DNA of 64,000 bases from an uncultured Oscillospiraceae bacterium (lineage in GTDB: Bacteria > Bacillota > Clostridia > Oscillospirales > Oscillospiraceae): positions 13,134-77,133 of the forward strand of contig CAKTNN010000004.1 of assembly GCA_934589065.1 (NCBI GenBank), in the 5' to 3' direction. Made by a program: the position numbers and the translations under genes. Below, piece after piece: positions 7,800 through 15,855 of the stretch. The notes below the pieces were generated by a model. The model searched no databases and was not told the origin of the DNA. It saw only the letters and a program-made list of their open reading frames with translations. Positions within the stretch are counted from its first letter, which is position 1; the number at the start of each line of letters is the position of its first letter.

Positions 7800-9440
7800 T
7801 CAGGCGTATTTTTCGATGACGGAGGTGAGCTGGGGGAGCAGCTGCTGCTTCCGGGAGAGGAGCCCCTGGTGGAAGGTGCGCTCGGCGGTGGGGTCTTCCG
7901 GGAAGGCTTCCTTGCCCCAGGCGGTGCGGTTGCCGCCGAAATAGAGAATGGAGCCATTCTCCTGGATGCTGGTAAAGGCCAGCACGGTCAAATCCAAGTC
8001 CTTCTTTTCGGCGAACCGGTCCAGGGCGGCCTCAATGTCGGCTGCTTCCAGGTGCAGATCCTCGGTGGTGGCGAGAATCACCTGGGAGATGGAGAGCTTG
8101 CAGCCCCAGACCTCAAAGATCTTCATGTCGGCTTTGATCAGCTCCTCCGGACTGGTGTCTGCCTTGGAGGCGGTGGCGGTGAAGAGCTCCGTGCCGAATT
8201 CCTCCAGATCCAGGTCGGCAATGGCGGAGAGAATATTGGCGGTGGAGCGATCCTTCTCCGTAGTGGTGGGGGAATGGAAGTTCAGGGTATCGGAGAGAAT
8301 GGCGCCCAGCATCAATCCTGCCAGGTTTACGGGGATGGGAATCTGATTCTCCCGGAAAATGGTCGCCACAATGGTGCAGGTGGAGCCCACAATCTCATTC
8401 CGGAACTGAACCGGGTACTGGGAGGAGAAATCGCTGATCCGGTGGTGGTCGATCACCTCCAGCACCTGGGCCTTTTCAATGGCCCGGACGGACTGGGGGA
8501 ACTCGTTATGGTCAACCAGTATCAGCTGCTTGCTGGGGGCTTGCATGATGTGGTAGCGGGACACATAGCCAAATAGCTTGCCGCTGGGGTCGGTGACGGG
8601 GTAGACATGGAAGCGGCTCTGGAGCATCTTCCGGCCCACATCCTCTGCCAGCTCCTGGGTGGTGAAGCGAACCAGCTCCGTCTTCATAATCTGGCTGACG
8701 CTGGGAGAGAAATAGATATAGCGCAGGGTATTCATACCGCCGTGCCCGGAAATCAGAATGGGGCAGTGATACTGTCTGGCGCAGTCGATCACCTGGGGGG
8801 CAATGTCCTGGGCCCAGACCACCACCAGCATACCGGCACCCTTGCGGATGACGGCCTCCTGGGCGGCAGGATCGTTGCCGCAAATAACAATGCGTTTTTC
8901 CACATCGTAATTTTGCAGACGGCTCTCCTCCGTCATGGCAATGACGCTGACCTTGCCGTTGAGTTCCATGGCGGGGTCATCGTAAACAATGCGCCCATCC
9001 AGGGTCTTGCGGAAGTTTTCCAGGGGCGTCTGGGCCATAATGGCGATGGAGCGGGCGGTATCATACAGACCGATGACGGAAATATCGGACTTGGTGAAAA
9101 AACCGATGAGGTTTTTGCTTTCGTCTACCACACCGCAGTAGGTGCGGTTAAACTGCTGCATCTGCTGCAGGGACTCGAAAATAGTGGTGTCCGGGGTAAT
9201 GTAGGAGGGGGGATCCATGGCAACCTCCCCCAGAGTTACCCGGGCGTCGGTTAAAAGCTGGGGTTCCGGAAAGCCAAAGCGATCCAGTAAGTACCGGGTT
9301 TCCCCATTGAGCTTTCCCAGACGGCAGGGCACGGTGGGCACGCCCTGGGAGCGCTTAAAGAAGGAATAGGCAATGGCAGAGACGACGGAGTCGGTATCCG
9401 GGTGCTGGTGACCGGTGATATAAATGGGTGTTTTCTTCAT
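7800..9440 (-). CDS. CBS/DRTGG-containing Mn-dependent inorganic pyrophosphatase
   Basis: The 546-residue protein is a family II (DHH/DHHA2) pyrophosphatase with a regulatory insert. The N-terminus has GHQHPDTDS, which supplies metal ligands. A CBS motif (PSYITPDTTIFESLQQM) and a DRTGG-like domain follow, then a second CBS half, and the DHH motif (EVIDHHRISDF) resumes the catalytic core. The enzyme hydrolyses PPi to phosphate; in this class adenine nucleotides bind the CBS pair and tune activity. The start at 9440 follows AAAGGAGCCCCC. It lies 22 bases downstream of the M18 peptidase gene, in one operon. Confidence 0.9.
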   Translation of the reverse strand: MKKTPIYITGHQHPDTDSVVSAIAYSFFKRSQGVPTVPCRLGKLNGETRYLLDRFGFPEPQLLTDARVTLGEVAMDPPSYITPDTTIFESLQQMQQFNRTYCGVVDESKNLIGFFTKSDISVIGLYDTARSIAIMAQTPLENFRKTLDGRIVYDDPAMELNGKVSVIAMTEESRLQNYDVEKRIVICGNDPAAQEAVIRKGAGMLVVVWAQDIAPQVIDCARQYHCPILISGHGGMNTLRYIYFSPSVSQIMKTELVRFTTQELAEDVGRKMLQSRFHVYPVTDPSGKLFGYVSRYHIMQAPSKQLILVDHNEFPQSVRAIEKAQVLEVIDHHRISDFSSQYPVQFRNEIVGSTCTIVATIFRENQIPIPVNLAGLMLGAILSDTLNFHSPTTTEKDRSTANILSAIADLDLEEFGTELFTATASKADTSPEELIKADMKIFEVWGCKLSISQVILATTEDLHLEAADIEAALDRFAEKKDLDLTVLAFTSIQENGSILYFGGNRTAWGKEAFPEDPTAERTFHQGLLSRKQQLLPQLTSVIEKYA

Positions 9441-9462
9441 GGGGGCTCCTTTCCCGCAAGCG

Positions 9463-10743
9463 TTATACGACGGTAAAGCCGTCCTCTCCAAGGGTCAGGG
9501 TGGAGGAGAAGTAGGCCTGCATGGCGTCTTCCAGGTAGAGTTCATCCTGCACGGCAGCAGTTTCGTAGCAGCTGTGCATTGCCAGCTGGGGCAGGCCGAT
9601 ATCCACCGTGGGCACGGAAACCTGCCCAATGGAGATGCAGCCCAGGGTGGAGCCGCCGGGGATATCCGGACGGTTGTAGTAGTTTTGCGTAGGCACTTGG
9701 GCTTTTTCGCAGACGGTACGGAAAACGGCGGCGCTGAGACCGTCGGTGCAGTATTTCAGGTTGGCATTGAACTTCACCACAATGCCCTTGCCCAGAATGG
9801 GGGCATTGCCGCTGTCGGCAAGCTCCGGGTGGTTGGGGTGCTGGGCGTGGGCATTGTCCGCGCTGACCAGGAAGGACTGGGAGAGCAGCCGTCCTTCCTC
9901 CAGCCCGAGGGCGGCACAAATGCGGTGCAGGGTATCCTTTAGGAGAGTGGAACCGGCGCCCTGGGGGGAGCAGGAGCCCACCTCTTCGCTGTCCAGGGCA
10001 CAGAAGAGGGGAATCGAGCTGCCGCCCTGGGCGCGGAGGAAGCCCTGGAAGCAGCCCCAGACGCACTCCAGATCATCCAGCGCCGCGCTGGAGAGGAAGC
10101 TCTCGTCCAGCCCCCAGACGCTGGCCTTTTGCCGGATGTACAGGAACAGGTCGTGACTGAGGACTTTGCCCCCGGCCTCCTTTTCCAGCAGGGCCGCAAA
10201 AGCGCCCTTGCTCTCCGGAGTGCCCAGCAGGGGCATCACATCGGTGACGGGATTCCACTTGTAGCTGTCGTTTACCTGGCGGTTCATGTGGATGGCAACA
10301 TTGGGAATGAGCAGCAGATCCCGGTCAATATCGATGAGCTTTACCTGAGCACCCTGCTCCGTCTTTACCAGCACCCGACCGGCAACGGACAGGGGACGAT
10401 CCAGCCAGGGGGAGAGAATCTGCCCGCCGTAGCGCTCCACTGCCAGACGGGCGTAGGTTCCGTCCAGCTCGCCGTTTTCCTTCAGCTTGAAGGTGGGGCG
10501 GTCGGTGTGGGCGGCGCTGACGGTAAAGCCCGTTGGGGTATCTTCCGGGATGCGGAAGGCCAGTACGGCGCTGCCACCACGGTTTACATAATATTTACCG
10601 CCGGGGGTGAGCGTCCAATGTTCTTTTTCCTGCAGGGGCTGATAGCCCTGGCGATCCAGCAGGGTATTCAAATAGGCCCTGGCGTGGTACAGGCTGTGGG
10701 AAAAGTCCAGGAAGTCACACAGGGCACGGGTACGTTCCTTCAT
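9463..10743 (-). CDS. M18 family aminopeptidase
   Basis: This 426-residue zinc aminopeptidase of family M18 has SAAHTDRPTF, whose His is a metal ligand, then ALDSEEVGS with the catalytic and metal-binding glutamates, and a C-terminal MHSCYE with the last His. Enzymes of this family are cytosolic, form large tetrahedral dodecamers and remove N-terminal acidic or neutral residues. Length is normal. AAAGGA precedes the ATG. The gene is first in an operon with the pyrophosphatase and is served by a clear promoter at 10780-10808. Confidence 0.93.
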   Translation of the reverse strand: MKERTRALCDFLDFSHSLYHARAYLNTLLDRQGYQPLQEKEHWTLTPGGKYYVNRGGSAVLAFRIPEDTPTGFTVSAAHTDRPTFKLKENGELDGTYARLAVERYGGQILSPWLDRPLSVAGRVLVKTEQGAQVKLIDIDRDLLLIPNVAIHMNRQVNDSYKWNPVTDVMPLLGTPESKGAFAALLEKEAGGKVLSHDLFLYIRQKASVWGLDESFLSSAALDDLECVWGCFQGFLRAQGGSSIPLFCALDSEEVGSCSPQGAGSTLLKDTLHRICAALGLEEGRLLSQSFLVSADNAHAQHPNHPELADSGNAPILGKGIVVKFNANLKYCTDGLSAAVFRTVCEKAQVPTQNYYNRPDIPGGSTLGCISIGQVSVPTVDIGLPQLAMHSCYETAAVQDELYLEDAMQAYFSSTLTLGEDGFTVV

Positions 10744-10779
10744 TTTGGAATAATTCCTTTCTGAATTGATATTGACAAC

Positions 10780-10808
10780 ATTTTACTACAAAATGGTTAA
10801 AGCGTCAA
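10780..10808 (-). promoter_or_regulatory. Promoter of the M18/pyrophosphatase operon
   Basis: On the minus strand TTGACG (10803-10808) and TAAAAT (10780-10785) are spaced by 17 bases. The transcript would start about 30 bases before the peptidase ATG. Confidence 0.7.
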
Positions 10809-10816
10809 TGCGGGAA

Positions 10817-10839
10817 TTTTTGTCGACAAAACGTCGAAT
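10817..10839. promoter_or_regulatory. Putative Spo0A-binding boxes upstream of spo0A
   Basis: A palindrome TTTTGTCGACAAAA contains two overlapping, opposed 8-of-9 matches to the 0A box (TTTGTCRAA). It is followed by ACGTCGAA. It sits about 80 bases upstream of the spo0A -35 box and next to the M18 promoter, so it could serve autoregulation or control the divergent operon. Confidence 0.45.
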
Positions 10840-10918
10840 GCTGTAGAAAATGTTCGGAATTACAGGGGTATTCTGAATTCCAGTCGATTTCGGACGAGCG
10901 AATGTTACCCCGCTGCTA

Positions 10919-10947
10919 TTGAAAAAAGCGCGTCTTTATGCTAAATT
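10919..10947 (+). promoter_or_regulatory. Promoter of spo0A
   Basis: TTGAAA at 10919-10924, a 17-base spacer and TAAATT at 10942-10947. The leader would be about 60 bases long. Confidence 0.55.
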
Positions 10948-11012
10948 AATGATGTCGCACACGGCAGTACTTGCCGCACATGGGGTATTTCAAGTTGACA
11001 GGAGAGGAATGT

Positions 11013-11792
11013 ATGGAACATCTAACCACCGTATTGATTGCGGATAGTTCGGAAGAGTTCTGCGCAGGGCTGACAGCGGCACTGCAGCGCGCAGAGGGCT
11101 TTCAGGTTGTGGGAACCGCCTCTGACGGGGAACAGGCCATCCGCCTGATTGGAGATAGAAAACCCGATGTCTTGGTGCTGGATCTGATGCTGAGCAAGCA
11201 GGACGGAATCAGCGTGCTGAAAGCAATTTCCGGCATGGAGCGCCGCCCCGCAACCTTGGCTACATCGGGATTTGTAACGGATTACGTCGCTGCCGCCGCA
11301 GCCAATCTGGGGGTTCGGTATCTGATGCTGAAGCCCTGCGATATGACCGCTTTGGTGGAACGCATGGAGGAGATCCGGGGTGGGGAGAGCCTCCGGACTC
11401 CTGTGCCCCGGAAAGTGGACAAAACCAGCATTGAAAGCATGGTGACCAACATCATCCACGAAATCGGTGTGCCCGCCCACATCAAGGGATACCAGTACCT
11501 GCGGGAGGCCATCATTATTGCCGTGGACGATATGGATGTGATCAATGCCATCACCAAGGTTTTGTATCCCCAGGTCGCCAAAACCTTCCAGACCACCCCA
11601 AGCCGGGTGGAGCGGGCCATCCGCCACGCCATCGAGGTAGCCTGGGACCGGGGAGATCTCGACACCCTGCAAAGCTTCTTTGGCTACACGGTGAGCAATA
11701 CCAAGGGCAAGCCCACCAACAGTGAGTTTATCGCCCTGATTGCGGACAGGCTCCAGCTGCAGCTCAAGAGCGCCGAGGCGGCGCAGTATTGA
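11013..11792 (+). CDS. spo0A: Sporulation master response regulator Spo0A
   Basis: The 259-residue protein has an N-terminal receiver domain (acidic D11, phospho-acceptor D57 in VLVLDLML, conserved K107 in YLMLKPCD). The C-terminal DNA-binding domain has the diagnostic [19 protein letters not shown] and the recognition region [20 protein letters not shown]. Phosphorylated Spo0A activates and represses hundreds of genes at the onset of sporulation. ATG 11013 is used because AGGAGAGG lies just upstream and it gives the usual length. The gene stands alone; spoIVB, its common upstream neighbour, is not here. A terminator follows directly. Confidence 0.97.
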   Translation: MEHLTTVLIADSSEEFCAGLTAALQRAEGFQVVGTASDGEQAIRLIGDRKPDVLVLDLMLSKQDGISVLKAISGMERRPATLATSGFVTDYVAAAAANLGVRYLMLKPCDMTALVERMEEIRGGESLRTPVPRKVDKTSIESMVTNIIHEIGVPAHIKGYQYLREAIIIAVDDMDVINAITKVLYPQVAKTFQTTPSRVERAIRHAIEVAWDRGDLDTLQSFFGYTVSNTKGKPTNSEFIALIADRLQLQLKSAEAAQY

Positions 11793-11794
11793 AC

Positions 11795-11848
11795 AAAAAA
11801 TCCACAGCCCAATTCCCGGAAAAGGGGAAGGGCTGTGGATAATTTTTG
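11795..11848 (+). terminator. Terminator after spo0A
   Basis: AAAAATCCACAGCCC pairs with GGGCTGTGGATAATTTTT, with an internal CCC/GGGG element in the loop and a T-run. The 150 bases after it, up to 12007, contain no feature I can support. Confidence 0.8.
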
Positions 11849-12007
11849 CCGCAAGAATGGAAAACAGGATACTTGACAGGGAGCGGTTCAGTTCAATTCG
11901 GGGAGGGACTTTCTTTTTTACGCTTTTCCGTTCGACCGCAAATTTAAGAAGACCGTTTATCGGGAATGCCAGTTCCATTTTGCCTATACCGCGGCAGGGT
12001 GCAGCTT

Positions 12008-13180
12008 TTAATTAAAGCTGCTCTGGTCGAAGGTGATGACGGGGTAATAGCGCACAGGGCTGTTTTCGTTGAGCTCCTGCTCCAGGCGGGCCTGGATTTC
12101 TCCCTCCTTGCCCCGAAGGTCGGTGGGGAGAATAACGTCAAAGATCAAATTGGTATGCTCGTTGCCGGGAACCATGCGGAAGTCGTGTACCCCCAGGCGC
12201 AGGTCGATGGTGTGGAGGATCTGCTCCACCCGGACGTGCATCCGGTCCAGCTCCGGGTCATCGGTGACAACGGGGTCATAGTGAATAACCAGGTGGACGC
12301 CGTGGCTTTGGAGGCATTCCCGCTCCATATCGTCAATGAGCTCATGGCAGGCCATGGGGTCTTCCTTGTAGTCCATTTCCACATGGATGCTGGCAAAGCG
12401 CTGACCGGGGCCGTAATCATGCACCATCAGGTCGTGGAAGCCCAGAACCTTGGGGTTATCCCGGATGTAATCCACGATTTTTTCCCGAAGCTCCGGGTCG
12501 GTGCCCTCCCCCAGCAGAGGGGAAATGGTCTCTTTTGCAAGGCCAATGCCGCTGTAGAGGATGAACAGACACACGGCAAAGCCCATGTAGCCATCCACCG
12601 GGAGGGAAGTAAAGTGCTCCACCAGTGCCGCGATCAGAACGGCGGTGGTGGTGATGACGTCATTCCGGCTGTCGGCAGCGGTGGCGGCAAGGGTGGCGGA
12701 ATGGATTTTTTTGCCCAGGGCGGTGTTAAAGTGGGACATCCAGAGCTTGATGAGGATGGAGGCCGCCAACACGGCGGCGGTCACCCAGGTAAGGATTACA
12801 GTGCTGGGGTGGAAAATCTTATCCAAAGAGGATTTGCCCAGCTCCACGCCGATGATGAGGATCAGGGCGGATATGGCAAGGCCGGAAAGATACTCATACC
12901 GGGCATGCCCGAAGGGATGGCCTTCGTCCGCGGGACGCTCCGCCAGCCGGAAGCCCAGCATGGTAACAATGGAGCTGGTGGCATCGGACAGGTTGTTCAT
13001 GGCATCGGCGGTGATGGAAACGGAGTGGGTCAGAAGGCCTACAGCCAGCTTGCCGGAAAAGAGCAGAACGTTGCACACAATGCCCACAAGACCTGCCAGC
13101 TGGCCCACGGCTGCACGGACTTTGGAATCCTCCAAATGGTCCGAATTCTGGACAAAAGTGCGAAGAAGCCAGTTAGTCAT
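12008..13180 (-). CDS. Cation diffusion facilitator (CDF) transporter
   Basis: This 390-residue CDF protein has six membrane helices followed by a cytosolic ZT-dimer domain. The metal site in helix II reads SITADAMNNLSDATSS and the helix V site ATAADSRNDVITT. The N-D-D-D pattern, with Asn in helix II, fits manganese-selective members better than zinc ones (H-D-H-D), although this is only an inference. CDF proteins export divalent cations by proton antiport. The C-terminal 100 residues have extra acidic and His-rich segments (HDLMVHDYG, HVEMDY). AGGAGG precedes the ATG. It is transcribed alone. Confidence 0.93.
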   Translation of the reverse strand: MTNWLLRTFVQNSDHLEDSKVRAAVGQLAGLVGIVCNVLLFSGKLAVGLLTHSVSITADAMNNLSDATSSIVTMLGFRLAERPADEGHPFGHARYEYLSGLAISALILIIGVELGKSSLDKIFHPSTVILTWVTAAVLAASILIKLWMSHFNTALGKKIHSATLAATAADSRNDVITTTAVLIAALVEHFTSLPVDGYMGFAVCLFILYSGIGLAKETISPLLGEGTDPELREKIVDYIRDNPKVLGFHDLMVHDYGPGQRFASIHVEMDYKEDPMACHELIDDMERECLQSHGVHLVIHYDPVVTDDPELDRMHVRVEQILHTIDLRLGVHDFRMVPGNEHTNLIFDVILPTDLRGKEGEIQARLEQELNENSPVRYYPVITFDQSSFN

Positions 13181-13356
13181 GACGAATTCCTCCTAAAACG
13201 GAAGCAGCACCGCATAGTTCGGGGCGCCGGGGCGCATCCCAAATGCGGTGTTGCGGGTGTACGATATATAGAACCCATTATACAGGAAGCCGGGAAAAAA
13301 GCAAGGGAAAAGTTTCGGTTTAAGAAATTATTTTCTTAGTCAATCGGTAGGAGACA

Positions 13357-13385
13357 TTGACAAAATTTTTGGTATGGGGTATAGT
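13357..13385 (+). promoter_or_regulatory. Promoter of the antisense RNA
   Basis: A near-consensus TTGACA (13357-13362), 17-base spacer and TATAGT (13380-13385). It is much stronger than the facing toxin promoter, as expected for an RNA antitoxin. No protein start follows it. Confidence 0.75.
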
Positions 13386-13391
13386 ATAAAT

Positions 13392-13480
13392 ACAAAGGGC
13401 GCTGCCAGTAGGACGGCTCCCCACGTTGGTTAAAAAGAAGTAACCGTTGCTGTGGAAAGTTGGCGGTTACTTCTTTTTGT
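13392..13480 (+). ncRNA. Antisense RNA antitoxin (RatA-like in layout)
   Basis: The predicted transcript of about 90 bases runs from the strong promoter to the hairpin ending at 13478. Its 3' end overlaps the last codons and terminator of the convergent 30-codon toxin gene, the arrangement seen in txpA/RatA-type loci. It contains no credible reading frame. Base pairing with the 3' end of the toxin mRNA would provide silencing. Assignment rests on promoter, terminator and position. Confidence 0.65.
13432..13478. terminator. Shared bidirectional terminator of the toxin locus
   Basis: AAAAAGAAGTAACCG and CGGTTACTTCTTTTT form a 15-bp perfect stem around a 17-base loop. The toxin stop codon lies inside one arm, so both transcripts end here and overlap through the hairpin. 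Confidence 0.85.
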
Positions 13481-13559
13481 TATCATTATCTTGGCGAACC
13501 AAGGAGATAATTGCGACAATGACCATACAGAACGCGAAGAGCTCCTGCCATGTAACCAT
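13467..13559 (-). CDS. Holin-like type I toxin, 30 residues
   Basis: The 30-residue frame encodes MVTWQELFAFCMVIVAIISL followed by VRQDNDNKKK: a short polar N-terminus, one hydrophobic helix and a basic tail. That is the form of the putative holin-like toxins of Firmicutes (Fst/TxpA-like), which depolarise or disrupt the cell membrane when over-made. A GGGGGTGG Shine-Dalgarno lies six bases upstream, but it can pair with a CCCCC tract in the same leader, so translation may be blocked in the full-length mRNA. It has its own promoter and faces an antisense RNA. It is too short for usual gene calling. Family assignment is confident; toxicity is inferred. Confidence 0.8.
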   Translation of the reverse strand: MVTWQELFAFCMVIVAIISLVRQDNDNKKK

Positions 13560-13651
13560 TTCGCCACCCCCTCTCTATTTAAGGGGGCAAAGAAGCATCA
13601 CCCCCCAAAAATGGGGGAGCCGCCTACCGCGGTACTGGTAGCACCAAAGAT

Positions 13652-13680
13652 AAAATAGCACAGGGTTCGACAAATTGCAA
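13652..13680 (-). promoter_or_regulatory. Toxin promoter with a perfect Spo0A box in its spacer
   Basis: On the minus strand TTGCAA (13675-13680), a 17-base spacer and TATTTT (13652-13657) form a promoter. The spacer begins TTTGTCGAA (13666-13674), an exact match to the 0A-box consensus. Spo0A bound between -35 and -10 would be expected to repress. The leader from about 13645 to 13560 contains two C-runs and two G-runs that can form alternative hairpins. Confidence 0.55.
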
Positions 13681-13717
13681 GGAGAATAAGATGTGTACCT
13701 GTTTTGCTCCCCTAAAA

Positions 13718-14452
13718 TTACCCTTCCATTTGGGAAAGCATCTGGGCGATGGTGCGGAAGAGGGCGGTTTGCTCCTCCCCGGGGATGCCCTTGCTGTTCA
13801 TATCCGCCTGCTGCAAAAGAAGCAGACGGTTTAGCGTGTCCTTCCCATAGAGGGCCAGATCCTGCCGGAGTACGTCTTCCTCCGGTGTCAGGCGCTTCAT
13901 GTGCAGCAGCACCAAAAGGGAAACCTCCCGGCATAGTTCCTCCGGCGCACCCATCCGGCGAAGGATGCCTTCGGCAATGGGGGCGCCCTTTTGGGCGTGG
14001 CCCTTGAAGTGCCCCCGTCCGGTCTCGTCCAGGGTGAAGGTGCTCGCCTTTCCAATGTCGTGGAGCAGGGCGGCCCAGCGCAGGGTCAGATCCCCGGGCA
14101 CCTGGGCGGTCACGTGGGCAATGTGGGTATACAGGTCAAACCGGTGGTGGGGCGAGTGCTGCTGAAAGCCTAGGCAGGGCTCCAGCTCCGGGATCGCCCC
14201 GGCAAAGATCGGGCCAAAGCGGAGAAGATCCTCCAGCGTAATGCCGACCAAAATGCCGTTCAGCAGAGGAAAACACTGCTTAGGCGGCACATCGTACAGC
14301 AGTCCCGAGAGGGCGCACAGGTCTTTTCCGGCCTGACGGGAAAGGGGGCATCCACCGGTAACGGAATGCTCCAGAATTTTCAGGATCCAGGTCGGTTCCT
14401 GGCGCAGTGAGGCAATATTTTCCGGGGTGAGAAAGGGGGCTCCTGGGGTCAT
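13718..14452 (-). CDS. HD-domain protein related to CCA-adding enzymes, no NTase domain
   Basis: The 244-residue protein corresponds to the C-terminal half of bacterial CCA tRNA nucleotidyltransferases. ALLHDIGKA gives the HD motif, and HFKGHAQKGAPIAEGILRRM and LLLLQQADMNSKG match the helical and HD subdomains. The N-terminal nucleotidyltransferase domain with its GxxxDxD motif is absent, and the start (ATG overlapping the upstream stop) shows it was not simply missed. The protein could be a stand-alone phosphohydrolase or a split remnant. It is last in the four-gene operon that starts with the acyl-CoA ligase. Confidence 0.75.
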   Translation of the reverse strand: MTPGAPFLTPENIASLRQEPTWILKILEHSVTGGCPLSRQAGKDLCALSGLLYDVPPKQCFPLLNGILVGITLEDLLRFGPIFAGAIPELEPCLGFQQHSPHHRFDLYTHIAHVTAQVPGDLTLRWAALLHDIGKASTFTLDETGRGHFKGHAQKGAPIAEGILRRMGAPEELCREVSLLVLLHMKRLTPEEDVLRQDLALYGKDTLNRLLLLQQADMNSKGIPGEEQTALFRTIAQMLSQMEG

Positions 14453-15141
14453 ACCGTGCCCCCCTGGGAATCAAAGAGGATGCTTCCCGTGAGCCACAGG
14501 GCGCACAGAAGGTAGAGCGGTTGACCGGAAGTGCCGACGGAGGCAGCCATGGAGGCAAACGTGCCCACAAGGGCCAGCCGCAGACGCCAGAGAGGGCTGC
14601 CCAGGGATACCTCCCGGGCGGCCTGCTGATAGGCAAAGCCGGCAAGGCACAAGGTGGAGGCCAGCGCAAACATATAGTTTTGCATTTGCGGAATCCGACT
14701 CCAAACCTGGTAAGAGGCAACCAGTCGCAGAAGAAAGCCGATGCAGACGGTGGCATTGAGCCCGAAGGGGGGCTTTTTCCCCTGAATTCGGAGAATGCCC
14801 AGGGCTGCCGCCGCGGCGACGGAGAGATAGCGGCCCATCTGGAAGAGCAGCCACAGAATGGCGCTTACGCTGGAAGCCCGTTCCTGGGGGAGCAGCAGTC
14901 CCAGCGCCAGAAGAAGCGGGGCAAGCCCGGAGAGAAGCTTATTTTCCCGGCTTTCCGGCGGCTGTGCCAGGAAGGCAAGGAAAACTGCCGCTACGGACAG
15001 CACCAGCAAAAGCACCTCCGGAAAACTCCCGGCTGCCAGAAGTCCCCGGTCATCGGTGTAAAGGCTATAAAAGAGCCACCGGCAGACCATGGCGCAAAGG
15101 CCGAGAAGGGGGGCAAAGATCCAGAATTTGGTTCGCTTCAT
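14449..15141 (-). CDS. Hypothetical membrane protein
   Basis: The 230-residue protein has about six or seven hydrophobic helices and short loops, with a positively charged start (MKRTKFW). I do not recognise a family. GAGG precedes the ATG. Its stop overlaps the HD protein start by four bases and it lies 12 bases after the DUF1624 gene, so it belongs to the same operon. Function is unknown. Confidence 0.7.
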   Translation of the reverse strand: MKRTKFWIFAPLLGLCAMVCRWLFYSLYTDDRGLLAAGSFPEVLLLVLSVAAVFLAFLAQPPESRENKLLSGLAPLLLALGLLLPQERASSVSAILWLLFQMGRYLSVAAAAALGILRIQGKKPPFGLNATVCIGFLLRLVASYQVWSRIPQMQNYMFALASTLCLAGFAYQQAAREVSLGSPLWRLRLALVGTFASMAASVGTSGQPLYLLCALWLTGSILFDSQGGTV

Positions 15142-15153
15142 GAAAATACCTCG

Positions 15154-15855
15154 CTACAGCACCGCCGCGTACAGCGCCACGGCGGCGGCTAAAATGGGTT
15201 GGTGCAGCAGATAGATGATCAGGCTGTGCCTGCCGCACCACTGCAAAAAGGGTAAGGGGGGATGCTCCCTGGGAAACCGGCTGGTTTTCTCCCGGTAAAG
15301 GGTTCTGCCCACCACGGCACCCAGGAGAAAATAGCCCAGGTTTGGCAGCAGGGGGAAATAGTCCGAGGAGGCAAAGCAATAGGGGGCAAAGCCAAGAACG
15401 GTGAGCCACGGGAAGGAGAAGCCCCGGGTGCGCAGATAGAGCCCGGAAACAATCATCAGGATTCCCAGAATCGTCAGAAGCCCGTTGCTGCCCTTTCGGA
15501 ACAGGGGCCAGAGCATCATGCACAGCCCCAGACAGTGAAGAACTCCAAAATAGATGATGATGTCCTTTCCCGCTGCTCCCAGCAGATAGATGCCCACCGT
15601 GGCGGCGGTGCACAGAAAGCCGCAGAGGAAAACCTGAAGCCCCCGCTTGACGCAGTGGGAGCCCAGGGTGACGCTGATGCCGGAAATCAGCAGGAAGAGA
15701 CAACCGTAATTGTTCTTAAACAGCAGATAGCCCACTGGCTGCTGCCAATGCCAGACACCGAACAGGTCAACAAGATCGTAAATGAGGTGGATGCCGATCA
15801 TGCCCAGCAGTGCAAGCCCCCGAAAGGCATCCAGCTCCCATATCCGCTTTTTCAT
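15154..15855 (-). CDS. DUF1624 / heparan-alpha-glucosaminide acetyltransferase-like membrane protein
   Basis: The 233-residue protein opens RIWELDAFRGLALLGMIGIH, the typical entry to the DUF1624/HGSNAT acyltransferase family, and has about seven membrane helices. A FGVLHCLGL motif and a C-terminal SLIIYLLHQP match the membrane acyltransferase pattern, with the His expected to handle an acyl group. The acceptor is unknown. The start overlaps the acyl-CoA ligase stop (ATGA), which suggests that the ligase and this protein are made together and might act on related acyl groups; that link is inference. Confidence 0.82.
   Translation of the reverse strand: MKKRIWELDAFRGLALLGMIGIHLIYDLVDLFGVWHWQQPVGYLLFKNNYGCLFLLISGISVTLGSHCVKRGLQVFLCGFLCTAATVGIYLLGAAGKDIIIYFGVLHCLGLCMMLWPLFRKGSNGLLTILGILMIVSGLYLRTRGFSFPWLTVLGFAPYCFASSDYFPLLPNLGYFLLGAVVGRTLYREKTSRFPREHPPLPFLQWCGRHSLIIYLLHQPILAAAVALYAAVL

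Noticed and set aside
13447..13658. Two plus-strand frames of 64-68 codons over the toxin locus
   Set aside because: They are antisense to the toxin gene and its leader, and the antisense transcript should stop at 13478.
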